A program made the translations under genes and the position numbers. Below are positions 8,478-17,353 of a DNA stretch of 64,000 nt, in pieces. The notes below the pieces were generated by a model. It made no database searches and was not told where the DNA came from. It worked only from the letters and a program-made list of their open reading frames with translations. Numbering within the stretch: the stretch's first letter is position 1; the number at the start of each line of letters is the position of its first letter. The stretch lies in contig NZ_FNOK01000028.1 of the NCBI RefSeq assembly GCF_900106995.1, forward strand, positions 1 through 64,000, written 5' to 3'. This stretch comes from Saccharopolyspora shandongensis (GTDB lineage: Bacteria > Actinomycetota > Actinomycetes > Mycobacteriales > Pseudonocardiaceae).

Positions 8478-8735
8478 AAATTTCGCCACGGTGTTCTCGG
8501 TGCCGTCGGCAGCGCACAGCGCTGTGATCGGGCAGTCGAGCAGGATCGCTGACAGGAGGAGGCTTCGCACCTCTGGGGACGCCAGGACGTCTGCATGATG
8601 GGGCAAGAGCCTGGTGAGCTCGGCGCACAGCTCGTCGTCCGAGCACTGGTGGACATCTCTTTCGCCGAGACCACAAGAGGGTTCGCTTCCCTGCCCAGCT
8701 CGCGGCGCAGAGCCTGCGTCGTCTCGTATGCGACG
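8478..8735 (-). pseudogene. Remnant of a type II thioesterase
   Basis: On the minus strand the stretch ATVAYETTQALRREL, then VVSAKEMS, then (in a second frame) DDELCAELTRLL, ADVLASPEVRSLLLSA and CPITAL match the C-terminal half of TesA-like thioesterases found in secondary-metabolite clusters. The nucleophile elbow (GHSxGA) is lost at the right-hand end, and a frameshift lies near 8650. No start is usable. Its 5' end runs directly into a piece of a different alpha/beta hydrolase. Confidence 0.6.
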
Positions 8736-8739
8736 GTGG

Positions 8740-8845
8740 CGCGCCAGAACCCGCCGTGGATCATCACCACCAGCGCCGCCTGCTTGCCCCGCGGCAGCAG
8801 CACGTCGATCACCTGGTCCGGGCCCGACCCGCAGGGCAGGGGCAG
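8740..8845 (-). pseudogene. Fragment of a second alpha/beta hydrolase (BD-FAE/kynurenine-formamidase type)
   Basis: The minus-strand peptide PDQVIDVLLPRG...LVVMIHGGFWR is the N-terminal oxyanion-loop segment (HGGFW) of the esterase family. It then passes in frame into the thioesterase remnant. Only about 35 codons survive. It may derive from the same kind of gene as the intact esterase at 9100-10194, but the sequences are not the same copy. Confidence 0.55.
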
Positions 8846-8924
8846 GTCAGGTTGCGGCGGGGAGTGCAACAGTTCCGACGGCGGCTTTCGTGGCTGCGCG
8901 ACCTCCGCAAGGGCGAGCACACCA

Positions 8925-9090
8925 AGGACGAAGCTGGATCCCGCGAAGCACCTGGAGGCCCGGTTGGAGGAGCTGGTCGCCACCCCTCCGCTGCCGGAGC
9001 GCCCCGACCTGGCTCGGGCGAACGCCTGGCTGGTCGGGGCGTACCAGAAGGTCTGGAGCGAATCCGCTCTCGACCTGGCGTCGACGGGAT
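8925..9090 (+). other. Short unassigned protein-like stretch
   Basis: A plus-strand reading frame gives KHLEARLEELVATPPLP, then LARANAWLVGAYQKVW, which has natural protein composition (amphipathic helices) but no start codon with a ribosome binding site and no family I recognise. Probably another gene scrap in this decayed interval. Confidence 0.25.
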
Positions 9091-9099
9091 GGCGGAGCG

Positions 9100-10194
9100 T
9101 CAGGCTCCGCCACCGCGGACCTCTCCGGCGGCGAGCGCCACGCGCAGGAACGCATCGATGTTGCGCAGCGTAGGGCGCTCGCCGAGCGGACCAGCCAGCT
9201 TTCCGCTGCGGCAGTGGTGGGTCCACGAGGTGTCGGCCACCGGGGTGTCCGGGGCGACGATGCCGCTGTCGTGGCCGATTCCCGGTACCGAGTAGAACAC
9301 CGCGTCCCGGCACGCGGAGCGCAGCGCGTGGAAGAGCAGTTCGCTCTGGTGGTGCGGGACCAACAGGTCGTTCTGGCCGTGAGCGATCAGCATCGGCGGC
9401 GTCTCGTCGTCCACGTAGGTGATCGGATTCGCCGCGCGCACCGCGTCAGGGCACTGCTGGATGGAACACCCCACCAGCCGCGACTCCGGTGACGCGGGGT
9501 CGTTGTGGCAGTCCCGCAGCCCCATCCGCTCGTTGAACGCGGTGCAGTCGATCATGTGCTCGTCCATCTGCAGGAAGTCCGTCGGCCCGTAGAGGTCCAC
9601 CACCGCCTGCACAGCGCTCGACACGCCCGTCACGCCGATGTTGCCTTCGAGTTCCGGGACGTTGCTGGTGACGCCCGCCATCGCGGCCGTCCAACCGCCG
9701 GAGGAGGTGCCCATGACCGCGATCCGATCGGGGTCGATGCCGTACTCGCGCGCATGTGCGCGCAGCCACCGGACCGCGGCCTTGATGTCGTGCACCTGCG
9801 CGGGGAACTGGGCGACCCCGCTCGACCGGATCGAAACACCGGCGACGACGTAGCCCGCATCGGTGAAGAACGGCGCCAGATCAGCCGCGTAGTCCTTGCC
9901 GTCCTCGCGCATCCACGCGCTTCCTCCGGTCACGATCAGCGTGGGACGCGGGATTGCGCGCTGCCCCTGGGGCAGGTGCAGATCGAGCAGATGCCCCTTG
10001 CTGTCCGGTGGATTCGCGGGTGCGTAGGCGATGTTCTCGATGACCTCCGGCGCGGATGCGGTACCGGCCGCCGACGACAAGCCGGGCACCATCGCGGACA
10101 TCATCACCACGGCAGTCACCACCATCCCCACGCGGCGGCCGAGCCGAGTGCCTCCGGCCCTCCGTCGCCCTGCAACCCTGCCCCAACCCGCCAT
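9100..10194 (-). CDS. Secreted alpha/beta-hydrolase (esterase/lipase, BD-FAE-like)
   Basis: 364 aa from the ATG at 10194, with GGAGAGG just upstream. The N-terminus is basic (including a GRRVG pair that could be read by Tat) followed by a hydrophobic signal segment ending SSAAG. The catalytic core shows an oxyanion-loop GGSAW, nucleophile elbow GTSSGG, acid in HGQNDLLVP and His in GIGHDSG. Extra Cys residues (DCTAF, DCHND, GCSIQQC) may form disulfides, consistent with export. It probably cleaves small ester substrates outside the cell; the substrate is not predictable. No operon partner is seen. Confidence 0.85.
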   Translation of the reverse strand: MAGWGRVAGRRRAGGTRLGRRVGMVVTAVVMMSAMVPGLSSAAGTASAPEVIENIAYAPANPPDSKGHLLDLHLPQGQRAIPRPTLIVTGGSAWMREDGKDYAADLAPFFTDAGYVVAGVSIRSSGVAQFPAQVHDIKAAVRWLRAHAREYGIDPDRIAVMGTSSGGWTAAMAGVTSNVPELEGNIGVTGVSSAVQAVVDLYGPTDFLQMDEHMIDCTAFNERMGLRDCHNDPASPESRLVGCSIQQCPDAVRAANPITYVDDETPPMLIAHGQNDLLVPHHQSELLFHALRSACRDAVFYSVPGIGHDSGIVAPDTPVADTSWTHHCRSGKLAGPLGERPTLRNIDAFLRVALAAGEVRGGGA

Positions 10195-10399
10195 GTGAAC
10201 CTCTCCGCTGAGAACCAGCACGAACCGGGAGCGAGATTCCTCTCGCGGAACAGGAGGACAAATGCTTCGATTCCGCTGGACGAAAAGGGCGGAGTTCACC
10301 GGCAGGCCGGAAGGTGGGGTTCCCGGCGTTCCTTCCCGATCTCGGCAATGAGCCAGTGCGCCGGATAACCCGCGTCGTGCCGGGGTTGCCCCGGGACCT

Positions 10400-10520
10400 G
10401 CACCAGTTGCGGGCCAGAAGGCTGCCGAGGGTGGCGCCGGTGGCGTTCAGCAGGACGTCGCCGGTGGCCACCACGCGGCCGCTGATCAGCGCGAACTGCG
10501 TCAGTTCGATGAGCCCCTGC
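10400..10520 (-). pseudogene. VanZ-family membrane protein fragment
   Basis: Minus-strand residues LIELTQFALISGRVV, then DVLLNATGATLGSLLA match the conserved C-terminal half of VanZ-like proteins (ELTQ..GR..D..DVLLNT.GA..G). The first part of the gene up to about 10660 is scrambled over other frames, and no intact reading frame exists. The rest of 10195-10724 appears non-coding. Confidence 0.6.
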
Positions 10521-10724
10521 CAGGGCCAGGGCGGCGACGCTGCCCCGGATCGATCGCACTTCCGGACACGCGGGTTGTCCACCCCGGACACGGAGCCACC
10601 ACGACCATCGGAACCGAAAACCCCATCTCGAGAAGCAGATCGCCGAGACCTGCGATATCACGCGGCCGTCGACGCGCAGATCGACGTCCTGCGTGGCTGA
10701 CCCTGATCCTTGCTGTGCAATCGT

Positions 10725-11660
10725 CTACGACTCCGCTCCGGTGTCGAATTCTGTCTGTTCGCGTGCTTCGCGAACGACTTCGGCGAACAGGTCCGTGACA
10801 GCCGCGACGGCTGCCGGTCGTGTGGGCTGCGCGCGGCGGACGAGGACGATGTGCCGCTCGATGCGTTCCTCCAGCTCGATCTTGCGCAGCCCATCAGGGC
10901 GCAGCAGGTCTTCCATGAGATCGGTCATGGGCGCGACCCCGAGACCCTGAGCAGCGAGTTCCAGGGAGGTCCGGGTGTCAGTGACTTCATGTGCCACCTG
11001 TGGTTCGAAGCCGGAGAGTCGACAGGCCGCGTAGAGCGCCCGGGCGTATTGAGTCGCTGCGGGCGGCAGGATCCAGGGCCAGTCTCGTGCGGTGTCGAGG
11101 GGCGTCGCACCCGGCGTGTACAGGTTCGCGGTGACGGCCAAACCGAAGCGTTCCGTGTGGAGCCGGACGAGCTCGGTCCGGGGATCTCTGGGCATGGGTG
11201 CGTGTGAGTAGTCGATACCGAGGGCGATGTCGACTTCGCCGTCGCGGACGGCAGCCGATGTTTCGTCGACGCCGAACTCCCTGCTGGTGATGGTCACCTT
11301 CGGGTAGCGCTTCGATGCCTCGGCGATGGTGGGCACGAGCAGCGCGGAGGCCGTCGTCGCGAACGTGCCGATGCGGATCGGCCCGGCGACATCCTGCTCG
11401 TCGGCTTCCAGCGCGCCTCTCAAGTCGGCCTCTGCCTGCAACACGTGCTCGGCGTGCTTGGCCAGGATCATCCCGCTGCGGGTGAGCTGCACTCTCCGTC
11501 CCGACTTGGTCGTCAGAGTCCTGCCCGTCGCCTTCTCCAGGTTGGCGAGCTGTTGCGAGACGGCACCCGTGGTGTAGCCGAGCGCGTGGGCGGCGGCGGC
11601 CATCGTGCCGCGCCGCGCGAGTTCGCGCAGCGCCCGGAGCTGCCCCATCGTCACATCCAT
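10725..11660 (-). CDS. LysR-family regulator, divergent from the lysine/pipecolate operon
   Basis: 311 aa. N-terminal winged helix-turn-helix (residues 5-65: LRALRELARRGTMAAAAHALGYTTGAVSQQLANLE) followed by a periplasmic-binding-like effector domain. It is transcribed away from the amaA-like gene 175 bp away, the classic LysR arrangement. Pseudomonas putida also has a LysR gene next to amaA-amaB-hglS, so this is likely the local activator responding to lysine, pipecolate or aminoadipate; the ligand is inferred. An in-frame ATG four codons downstream is an alternative start. Confidence 0.88.
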   Translation of the reverse strand: MDVTMGQLRALRELARRGTMAAAAHALGYTTGAVSQQLANLEKATGRTLTTKSGRRVQLTRSGMILAKHAEHVLQAEADLRGALEADEQDVAGPIRIGTFATTASALLVPTIAEASKRYPKVTITSREFGVDETSAAVRDGEVDIALGIDYSHAPMPRDPRTELVRLHTERFGLAVTANLYTPGATPLDTARDWPWILPPAATQYARALYAACRLSGFEPQVAHEVTDTRTSLELAAQGLGVAPMTDLMEDLLRPDGLRKIELEERIERHIVLVRRAQPTRPAAVAAVTDLFAEVVREAREQTEFDTGAES

Positions 11661-11668
11661 ATAGACAT

Positions 11669-11682
11669 GCTAAACGAATAGC
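11669..11682. promoter_or_regulatory. Possible LysR operator in the divergent intergenic region
   Basis: GCTA-N6-TAGC (11669-11682) is a short interrupted dyad in an unusually AT-rich patch next to the regulator start, of the size bound by LysR proteins. A second small hairpin, CCAGG-TGG-CCTGG, lies nearer the amaA-like gene. Both are weak on sequence alone. Confidence 0.35.
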
Positions 11683-11834
11683 CTGAAAAAACATCGATAG
11701 TGCTGACGCTTCTTCCTGCGTACCTTTCGAGGAACCCACCGGCCAGGTGGCCTGGATCACGCAGAGCGCACTGCCACCGGACCGACTCGTCACGTCGCGG
11801 ATCCCGCAGTGCAACCGAGGTTGAAGGATGACTC

Positions 11835-13013
11835 ATGCGAGCCGAAGTTGGTAGTCGGGCCGAGCTTCCCCACCACGCGGAAGTCGTCGTGATCGGGGGT
11901 GGGATCGTCGGTGCCAGCATCGCTTACCACCTCGCCGAAGCCGGTGTCACCGATGTCGTGGTGATCGAGCGCGGCCAGGTGGCCTCGGGATCCTCTGGAA
12001 AGCCCATCGGTGGGTTGCGGGCGCAGTTCTCCGACCCGCTCAACATCGCGCTCGGAGCCCGCAGCCTGCAGACCTACGCCCGGTTCCAGTCGTCCATGGG
12101 TATCGACATCTCGATGGAACGGGTGGGGTATCTCTTCCTGCTGCGAGAGCAGGCTGATCTTGCTCGGTTCGAGCGCAGCGTGGCGATTCAAAACGACATG
12201 GGCGTGTCCAGCCGGATGATCTCGGCCGCCGAAGCGCAGCGACTGTGTCCTTACGTGCGCGGCGAGAGCCTTCTCGGGGCCGCGTTCTCCCCGGACGACG
12301 GGCATGCTCGTCCGCCCGCAGCTGCACAAGGCTTCCTGCACGCCGCCCAGGTTCGCGGGGTGCGCGTGTTCGAACAAACCCTCGTTGTCGACATCAGAAC
12401 CGACGGTGCGCGCAACATCCGGGAAGTCCAGACCAACAGGGGCGCGGTGCGGACCTCGACGGTCATCGTGGCAGCGGGTGCCTGGTCCAAATCTCTGGGC
12501 GCGATGGTCGGTGTCGACCTGGCAGTCGAGCCGCTGCGCCGGCAACTCGTGCTGACCAGGCCGCTGACCCCGACGCCGCCCCGGATTCCGTTCACCATCG
12601 ATTTCGCTACGTCGTTGTACTTCCACAATTGCGACGACGGGTTCCTGTTGGGCATGTCCGACCCGACGCAGGAGTATGGATTCCACACCCATTACTCCGA
12701 TGAATGGCTCCCTGCGTTCAACGACGCGGCCCGTGCCTGTGCCCCCGAGTTGGTCGATCTGCCGATCGAACGTGGGTGGGCGGGGCTGTACGAGATGACC
12801 CCGGACTGCAACGCGCTGATCGGGCAGAGCGACTCGGTGGGCCGATTGCTGTATGCGGCGGGCTTTTCCGGCCATGGCTTCCTGCAAGCCCCCGCCGTCG
12901 GGGAGGTGATCCGCGATCTGTACCTCGGTGTGCCTCCTTTCGTGGACGTGACGCCCCTGTCGGCGGACCGGTTCGACGGAAGCCCGGTTCGGCGCGAGCT
13001 CAACGTGGTCTGA
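11835..13013 (+). CDS. amaA: FAD-dependent amino acid oxidoreductase, probable L-pipecolate oxidase (AmaA-like)
   Basis: 392 aa. N-terminal dinucleotide-binding motif VVVIGGGIVGASIAYHL (residues 17-33), E-containing second strand (VIERGQVASGSSG) and the DAO-fold C-terminal GFSGHGFLQAPAVGE. This is the sarcosine-oxidase-beta/DAO family, which oxidises secondary or cyclic amines to imines. With hglS and amaB directly downstream, the best role is L-pipecolate to piperideine-6-carboxylate, which opens to aminoadipate semialdehyde. The start has AAGGA six bases upstream. First gene of a co-directional run of six. Exact substrate is inferred from context. Confidence 0.75.
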   Translation: MRAEVGSRAELPHHAEVVVIGGGIVGASIAYHLAEAGVTDVVVIERGQVASGSSGKPIGGLRAQFSDPLNIALGARSLQTYARFQSSMGIDISMERVGYLFLLREQADLARFERSVAIQNDMGVSSRMISAAEAQRLCPYVRGESLLGAAFSPDDGHARPPAAAQGFLHAAQVRGVRVFEQTLVVDIRTDGARNIREVQTNRGAVRTSTVIVAAGAWSKSLGAMVGVDLAVEPLRRQLVLTRPLTPTPPRIPFTIDFATSLYFHNCDDGFLLGMSDPTQEYGFHTHYSDEWLPAFNDAARACAPELVDLPIERGWAGLYEMTPDCNALIGQSDSVGRLLYAAGFSGHGFLQAPAVGEVIRDLYLGVPPFVDVTPLSADRFDGSPVRRELNVV

Positions 13014-13085
13014 CCGCGCACCCCGAATGACTCGCTCCCACCCGCCGCATCGGCGCGAAGGACAGGGATCGGCAAGGAGAGGAAA

Positions 13086-14477
13086 ATGGCTGTTAAGCAA
13101 TGGGAATTGCGCGCGGCGTTCGCCCAACGGCTGTCGACGATGTACGGCACCGAGGTACCCGCTTACACGACGCTCGTCGACGTCTCGCACGAGGTAAACC
13201 GGGACCTGCTCGCCAAGGACCCCGAACAAGCGCAGCGCCTCGGCAGCATCGCCCGGGTCACCGCCGAACGGCACGGCGCGATTCGTGTGGGCACCCCGGA
13301 GGAACTGCGCCAGGTGGGGCAGATCTTCGCCGGGCTGGGGATGCACCCGGTCGGCTTCTACGATCTCCGGGAAGCAGCGGTGAGCGCGGTTCCCGTGGTC
13401 TCCACTGCCTTCCGGCCCATCGACGAGGATGAGCTCGCACGCAACCCGTTCCGCGTGTTCACGTCACTTCTGACACCCGCGGATCGGCGCTTCTTCAACG
13501 CCGACCTCCAGCACCGGCTGGAGAACTTCCTGTCGCGGCGCAGCCTGTTCCCCGCGGAACTGATCAGCCTGGCCGAACGCGCCGAGCGCGATGGAGAACT
13601 GGAGCAGGCCGACGCCCAACGGTTCCTCGAACTGGCCGTGCGCAGCTTCGAGCTGTCCCACGAACCAGTGGACCGAGCGTGGTACGCGGAGTTGGAGCGG
13701 ATCTCCAGCGTTGCCGCCGACATCGGTGGCGTGACCACCACGCACATCAACCACCTCACTCCCCGAGTGCTCGACATCGACGAGTTGTACGAGCGGATGG
13801 AGCGACGCGGCATCACGATGATCGACGACATCCAGGGACCTCCCCGCTGGGACGGGCCGGACGTGTTGTTGCGCCAGACCTCTTTCCGAGCCCTGGCCGA
13901 ACCACGCCGCTTCCGGGAGGCGGACGGATCCGTGACCGAGGACTCGCTGCGGGTCCGGTTCGGTGAGGTGGAAGCGCGTGGAATCGCACTGACCCCGCAC
14001 GGACGCGCCACCTACGACGAACTCGTCGCCGAGGTCGACCGCCGTCGCACTGAAACGGGACGCGGTCGGGCCGAGGTCGCCGCCAAGGTGTGGGGGCAGC
14101 GCTTCCCCCGCTCCGAAGCCGAGCTGGCGCGCAAGGACCTCGCGTACTTCACGTTCACCGTCAACACCGCCCACGACCATGCGACGCCACCACCGACGAC
14201 CTTGCCGGAGCTGATCGACCAGGGGTGGGTCCGGGCCGAGCCGATCGTCTACGAAGACTTCCTCCCCCGTTCGGCGGCCGGCATCTTCCAGTCGAACCTG
14301 GCCGGCGACGGCTCGAAGGACCTCACTCAGCAGGCCGCGGACCTCGACGGCGAGTGGATGGCCGGCGTGCTGGAACGCAGCCTCCACGACCCCTACGACC
14401 TCTACGCGCGCCAGCGCGAACGATCGCTGGAATCCGTGCGCCAGGAACTCTGCACGCCGGTCACCGGCTCGTGTTGA
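13086..14477 (+). CDS. hglS: 2-oxoadipate dioxygenase/decarboxylase (HglS, DUF1338)
   Basis: 463 aa, the usual length. The family converts 2-oxoadipate plus O2 to D-2-hydroxyglutarate and CO2 using Fe(II). Visible landmarks are AERHGAIRVGTPEELR (His63 metal ligand, Arg67 substrate-binding), THINHLTPRVLDID (second His, 220/223), and FGEVEARGIALTP (acidic ligand near 294-296), placed like H70/H226/E294 of the Pseudomonas enzyme. A strong GGAGAGG precedes the ATG. It sits between the pipecolate oxidase and aminoadipate-semialdehyde dehydrogenase genes, exactly the pathway context expected. Confidence 0.9.
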   Translation: MAVKQWELRAAFAQRLSTMYGTEVPAYTTLVDVSHEVNRDLLAKDPEQAQRLGSIARVTAERHGAIRVGTPEELRQVGQIFAGLGMHPVGFYDLREAAVSAVPVVSTAFRPIDEDELARNPFRVFTSLLTPADRRFFNADLQHRLENFLSRRSLFPAELISLAERAERDGELEQADAQRFLELAVRSFELSHEPVDRAWYAELERISSVAADIGGVTTTHINHLTPRVLDIDELYERMERRGITMIDDIQGPPRWDGPDVLLRQTSFRALAEPRRFREADGSVTEDSLRVRFGEVEARGIALTPHGRATYDELVAEVDRRRTETGRGRAEVAAKVWGQRFPRSEAELARKDLAYFTFTVNTAHDHATPPPTTLPELIDQGWVRAEPIVYEDFLPRSAAGIFQSNLAGDGSKDLTQQAADLDGEWMAGVLERSLHDPYDLYARQRERSLESVRQELCTPVTGSC

Positions 14478-14510
14478 CAAGAGAACCGACCGAAAGAGGA
14501 CGAACTTTCC

Positions 14511-16049
14511 ATGTCTGCTAACACCCTGACCACCACGGCCGACCTCGCCGAGCGCGCCCGGGCGGCGCTACGAGCCTGCGGAGCCAACGGGTACGAGGGC
14601 ACCGGGCCCCATGCGTTCTCCGCGCGCTCGCCGATCACCGGTGAGGATCTGTTCACCGTCGCCGGCTCGTCCGAATCCCAGGTGCGTGCGGCGATCAGCA
14701 CGACCAAGGCCGCCTTCCCCGCCTGGCGCGACACGCCCGCGCCGGTGCGCGGAGCGCTGATCAAACGGTTCGGAGAGCTGCTCACCGAGCACAAGCGTGA
14801 CCTGGCGGACCTGGTGACCATTGAGGTCGGCAAGATCGGCTCGGAGGCCCTCGGCGAGGTCCAGGAGATGATCGATATCTGCGATCTCGCAGTGGGAATG
14901 TCACGCCAGCTCGAGGGGAGAACGCTGGCCTCCGAGCGCCCCGGGCACAAACTGCTGGAAACCTGGCACCCGCTCGGCGTCGTGGGCGTGATCACCGCCT
15001 TCAACTTTCCGTGCGCCCCGTGGGCGTGGAACACCGCCGTGGCCCTGGTTTGCGGCGACGCGGTCGTGTGGAAGCCCTCGCAGCTCACCTCCTTGACGGC
15101 GCTGGCGTGCTCCGCCCTACTCGACCGCGCCATCGCGGATGCCGGTGCCCCCGCCGGGATCCATCGGCTGGTGTTGGCTTCGTCCGCCGAGTCTGCTCCG
15201 CTGGTCGACAGCCCCGACGTCCCCCTGGTGAGCGCGACCGGCTCCGAACGGCTGGGACGTGAGATCGCACCCCGCATCGCGGCACGATTCGGCCGCACGA
15301 TCCTCGAACTCGGCGGGAACAACGCGGCTATCGTCGCGCCATCGGCGGACCTGGACATGGCCACCCGCGGCATCACGTTCTCCGCTGCGGGCACCGCCGG
15401 GCAGCGGTGCACGACGATGCGCCGGCTGATCGTGCACGAAGACATCGCTGACGAGCTCGTCGCCCGACTGACCAAGGTTTACACGAGCCTCGACATCGGT
15501 GATCCGTTCTCCGCCGAGACCCTGGTGGGGCCGCTGATCAACGAAGGCGCCTACGCCGCCATGCGCGACGCGCTGGAGCGGGCCGTCGCAGACGGCGGCG
15601 AGGTGGTCGTCGGCGGCGAGCGGCGACTGGCCGACTCCGCCGCGCACGGCTACTACGTGGAGCCGGCCATCGTACGCATGCCCGCGCAGACCGAGGTCAT
15701 CCGGCAGGAAACGTTCGCGCCGATCCTCTACGTGCTGACCTACCGCACGTTCGACGAAGCCATCGCCCTGCACAACGACGTGCCGCAAGGCCTGTCGTCG
15801 AGCATCTTCACCACCGACCAGCGCGAGGCCGAGCGGTTCACCTCCTCGGCCGGTTCCGACTGCGGGATCGCCAACGTCAACATCGGCACTTCCGGTGCCG
15901 AGATCGGCGGCGCGTTCGGAGGCGAGAAGACCACCGGCGGCGGCCGTGAATCGGGGTCGGACGCTTGGCGCGGCTACATGCGGCGCGCCACCAACACCAT
16001 CAACTACTCGACCGAACTCCCGCTGGCCCAGGGGGTGAACTTCGGATGA
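14511..16049 (+). CDS. amaB: Aminoadipate-semialdehyde / piperideine-6-carboxylate dehydrogenase (ALDH7, AmaB)
   Basis: 512 aa. Aldehyde dehydrogenase fold with LELGGNNAAIV (general-base Glu) and GTAGQRCTTMRRLIVHE (nucleophile Cys), the latter diagnostic of the ALDH7/antiquitin branch; WHPLGVVGVITAFNFP and EVQEMIDICDLAVG also fit antiquitin. Expected reaction: L-2-aminoadipate 6-semialdehyde plus NAD(P)+ to L-2-aminoadipate. Its stop overlaps the start of the next gene (ATGA), so coupled translation is likely. Confidence 0.9.
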   Translation: MSANTLTTTADLAERARAALRACGANGYEGTGPHAFSARSPITGEDLFTVAGSSESQVRAAISTTKAAFPAWRDTPAPVRGALIKRFGELLTEHKRDLADLVTIEVGKIGSEALGEVQEMIDICDLAVGMSRQLEGRTLASERPGHKLLETWHPLGVVGVITAFNFPCAPWAWNTAVALVCGDAVVWKPSQLTSLTALACSALLDRAIADAGAPAGIHRLVLASSAESAPLVDSPDVPLVSATGSERLGREIAPRIAARFGRTILELGGNNAAIVAPSADLDMATRGITFSAAGTAGQRCTTMRRLIVHEDIADELVARLTKVYTSLDIGDPFSAETLVGPLINEGAYAAMRDALERAVADGGEVVVGGERRLADSAAHGYYVEPAIVRMPAQTEVIRQETFAPILYVLTYRTFDEAIALHNDVPQGLSSSIFTTDQREAERFTSSAGSDCGIANVNIGTSGAEIGGAFGGEKTTGGGRESGSDAWRGYMRRATNTINYSTELPLAQGVNFG

Positions 16050-17215
16050 CGCTCGACGATTTCTCCCACGCGGACGAATGGGGTCCGGAAAAGATCGTGA
16101 CCGTCGCCGACACCCGCACCGGCATGCGCGGCGTCCTCGTCATCGACAACACGGCTCGGGGCATGGGCAAGGGCGGGACCCGCATGAGCCCAACCCTGAC
16201 CATCACCGAAGTCGCCCGCCTGGCACGAGTGATGACGTGGAAGTGGGCGGGTGTCGATCTCTTCTTCGGCGGCGCCAAGGCGGGAGTCCGCTTCGATCCT
16301 GCCTCGGCGGACAAGGAAGCGGCGTTGCGCAGTTTCGTGCGGTCGCTCTCCAGCGAGGTGCCCGAAGAGTACGTGTTCGGCCTCGACATGGGACTCACCG
16401 AGCACGACGCGGCCATCATCCAACACGAACTAGGAGACCGCCGAACAGCAGTCGGCAGCCCCCGAGAACTCGGCGGCGTGCCCTACGACCAATGGGGCGT
16501 CACGGGCTACGGAGTCGCCGAAGCCACCGACGAAGCCGCCCGATGGCACGGACTGAAAATCAATGGTGCTCGTGTCGTGGTGCAGGGCTTCGGAGCCGTT
16601 GGTGCCGCGACGGCCGAACGCCTGCACTCCCTCGGCGCACAGGTCGTCGCAGTGTCCACTTCGGAGGGCGCGATCTATGATCCTGATGGGCTTGACGTGC
16701 CCGAGCTGCTGCACGCGAAGTCCGAGTGGGGCGATGGCCTGGTCCACCACGTCGGCGGGGTGAAACACCTCAGCACAGGGGAAGAACTCACCCTGCCCGC
16801 GGAAGTTCTGATCCCGGCTGCGAGGCAGGACGTCGTCGATGCCGCCACAGCCCGCCGACTATCGGCATCCGTCGTGGCGGAGGGCGCCAACCTGCCGCTG
16901 ACCGTCGAGGCGCAAGCCGTGCTCGCCGAACGCGGCGTCACCGTCGTCCCGGACTTCATCGCCAACGCCGGCGGCGTGGTGGCCGCCGCATACGCGATGG
17001 ACGCCCGGCACTCGGCCTTCCCCTCGGAACCGAGCCAGATCCGCACCGCGGTATCGGAACGGTTGCGGGCCAACACGGTCAACGTGCTCGACGAGAGCGC
17101 TCGCACTGAACTCACCACCCACGAAGCGGCCCGACGACTCGCCGAACAGCGAGTGCGCACGGCCATGGAGCTCAGCGGGCGAACCCAGCCCACCAGAGTC
17201 TCCGTACGTCACTGA
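16046..17215 (+). CDS. Glu/Leu/Phe/Val dehydrogenase family enzyme, candidate 2-aminoadipate deaminase
   Basis: 389 aa, starting at the ATG that overlaps the amaB stop. N-terminal dimerisation and substrate domain with GMGKGGTRMSP and FGGAKAGVRFDP (catalytic Lys), then FGLDMGLTE where glutamate dehydrogenases have PAPDxGT; the NAD(P) domain has VVQGFGAVGAATAE and the C-terminal part has DFIANAGGVV. In the pathway one step is missing between AmaB and HglS, the removal of the amino group from L-2-aminoadipate. Its position makes this dehydrogenase the natural candidate in place of a transaminase. That assignment is inference; glutamate or branched-chain amino acid use is possible. Confidence 0.82.
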   Translation: MTLDDFSHADEWGPEKIVTVADTRTGMRGVLVIDNTARGMGKGGTRMSPTLTITEVARLARVMTWKWAGVDLFFGGAKAGVRFDPASADKEAALRSFVRSLSSEVPEEYVFGLDMGLTEHDAAIIQHELGDRRTAVGSPRELGGVPYDQWGVTGYGVAEATDEAARWHGLKINGARVVVQGFGAVGAATAERLHSLGAQVVAVSTSEGAIYDPDGLDVPELLHAKSEWGDGLVHHVGGVKHLSTGEELTLPAEVLIPAARQDVVDAATARRLSASVVAEGANLPLTVEAQAVLAERGVTVVPDFIANAGGVVAAAYAMDARHSAFPSEPSQIRTAVSERLRANTVNVLDESARTELTTHEAARRLAEQRVRTAMELSGRTQPTRVSVRH

Positions 17216-17273
17216 GCAGCACTCGGCGACGGTTGACGACACACCCGCGGTTGTCTGTCATTTCACCGCCAAC

Positions 17274-17331
17274 GCGTGCCTCGCGAGGTGAGGCGCCCTG
17301 CGGGGCACGCGCAGCGGACAACGGTGTCCGC
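17274..17331 (+). promoter_or_regulatory. Two tandem perfect hairpins in the leader of the permease gene
   Basis: GCGTGCC (17274-17280) pairs with GGCACGC (17304-17310), and immediately after GCGGACA-ACGG-TGTCCGC (17314-17331) forms a second stem of seven pairs. They lie in the 138-bp gap between the dehydrogenase and the permease, ending 22 bases before the permease ATG. They could attenuate or process the mRNA between the enzyme and transporter genes. Neither is followed by a T-run. Confidence 0.55.
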
Positions 17332-17353
17332 CACAGTGGAAGCAGGTCCAACA

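Noticed and set aside
11683..11834. Possible riboswitch in the leader of the amaA-like gene
   Set aside because: Only one small hairpin is visible; no conserved lysine or other riboswitch core was found.
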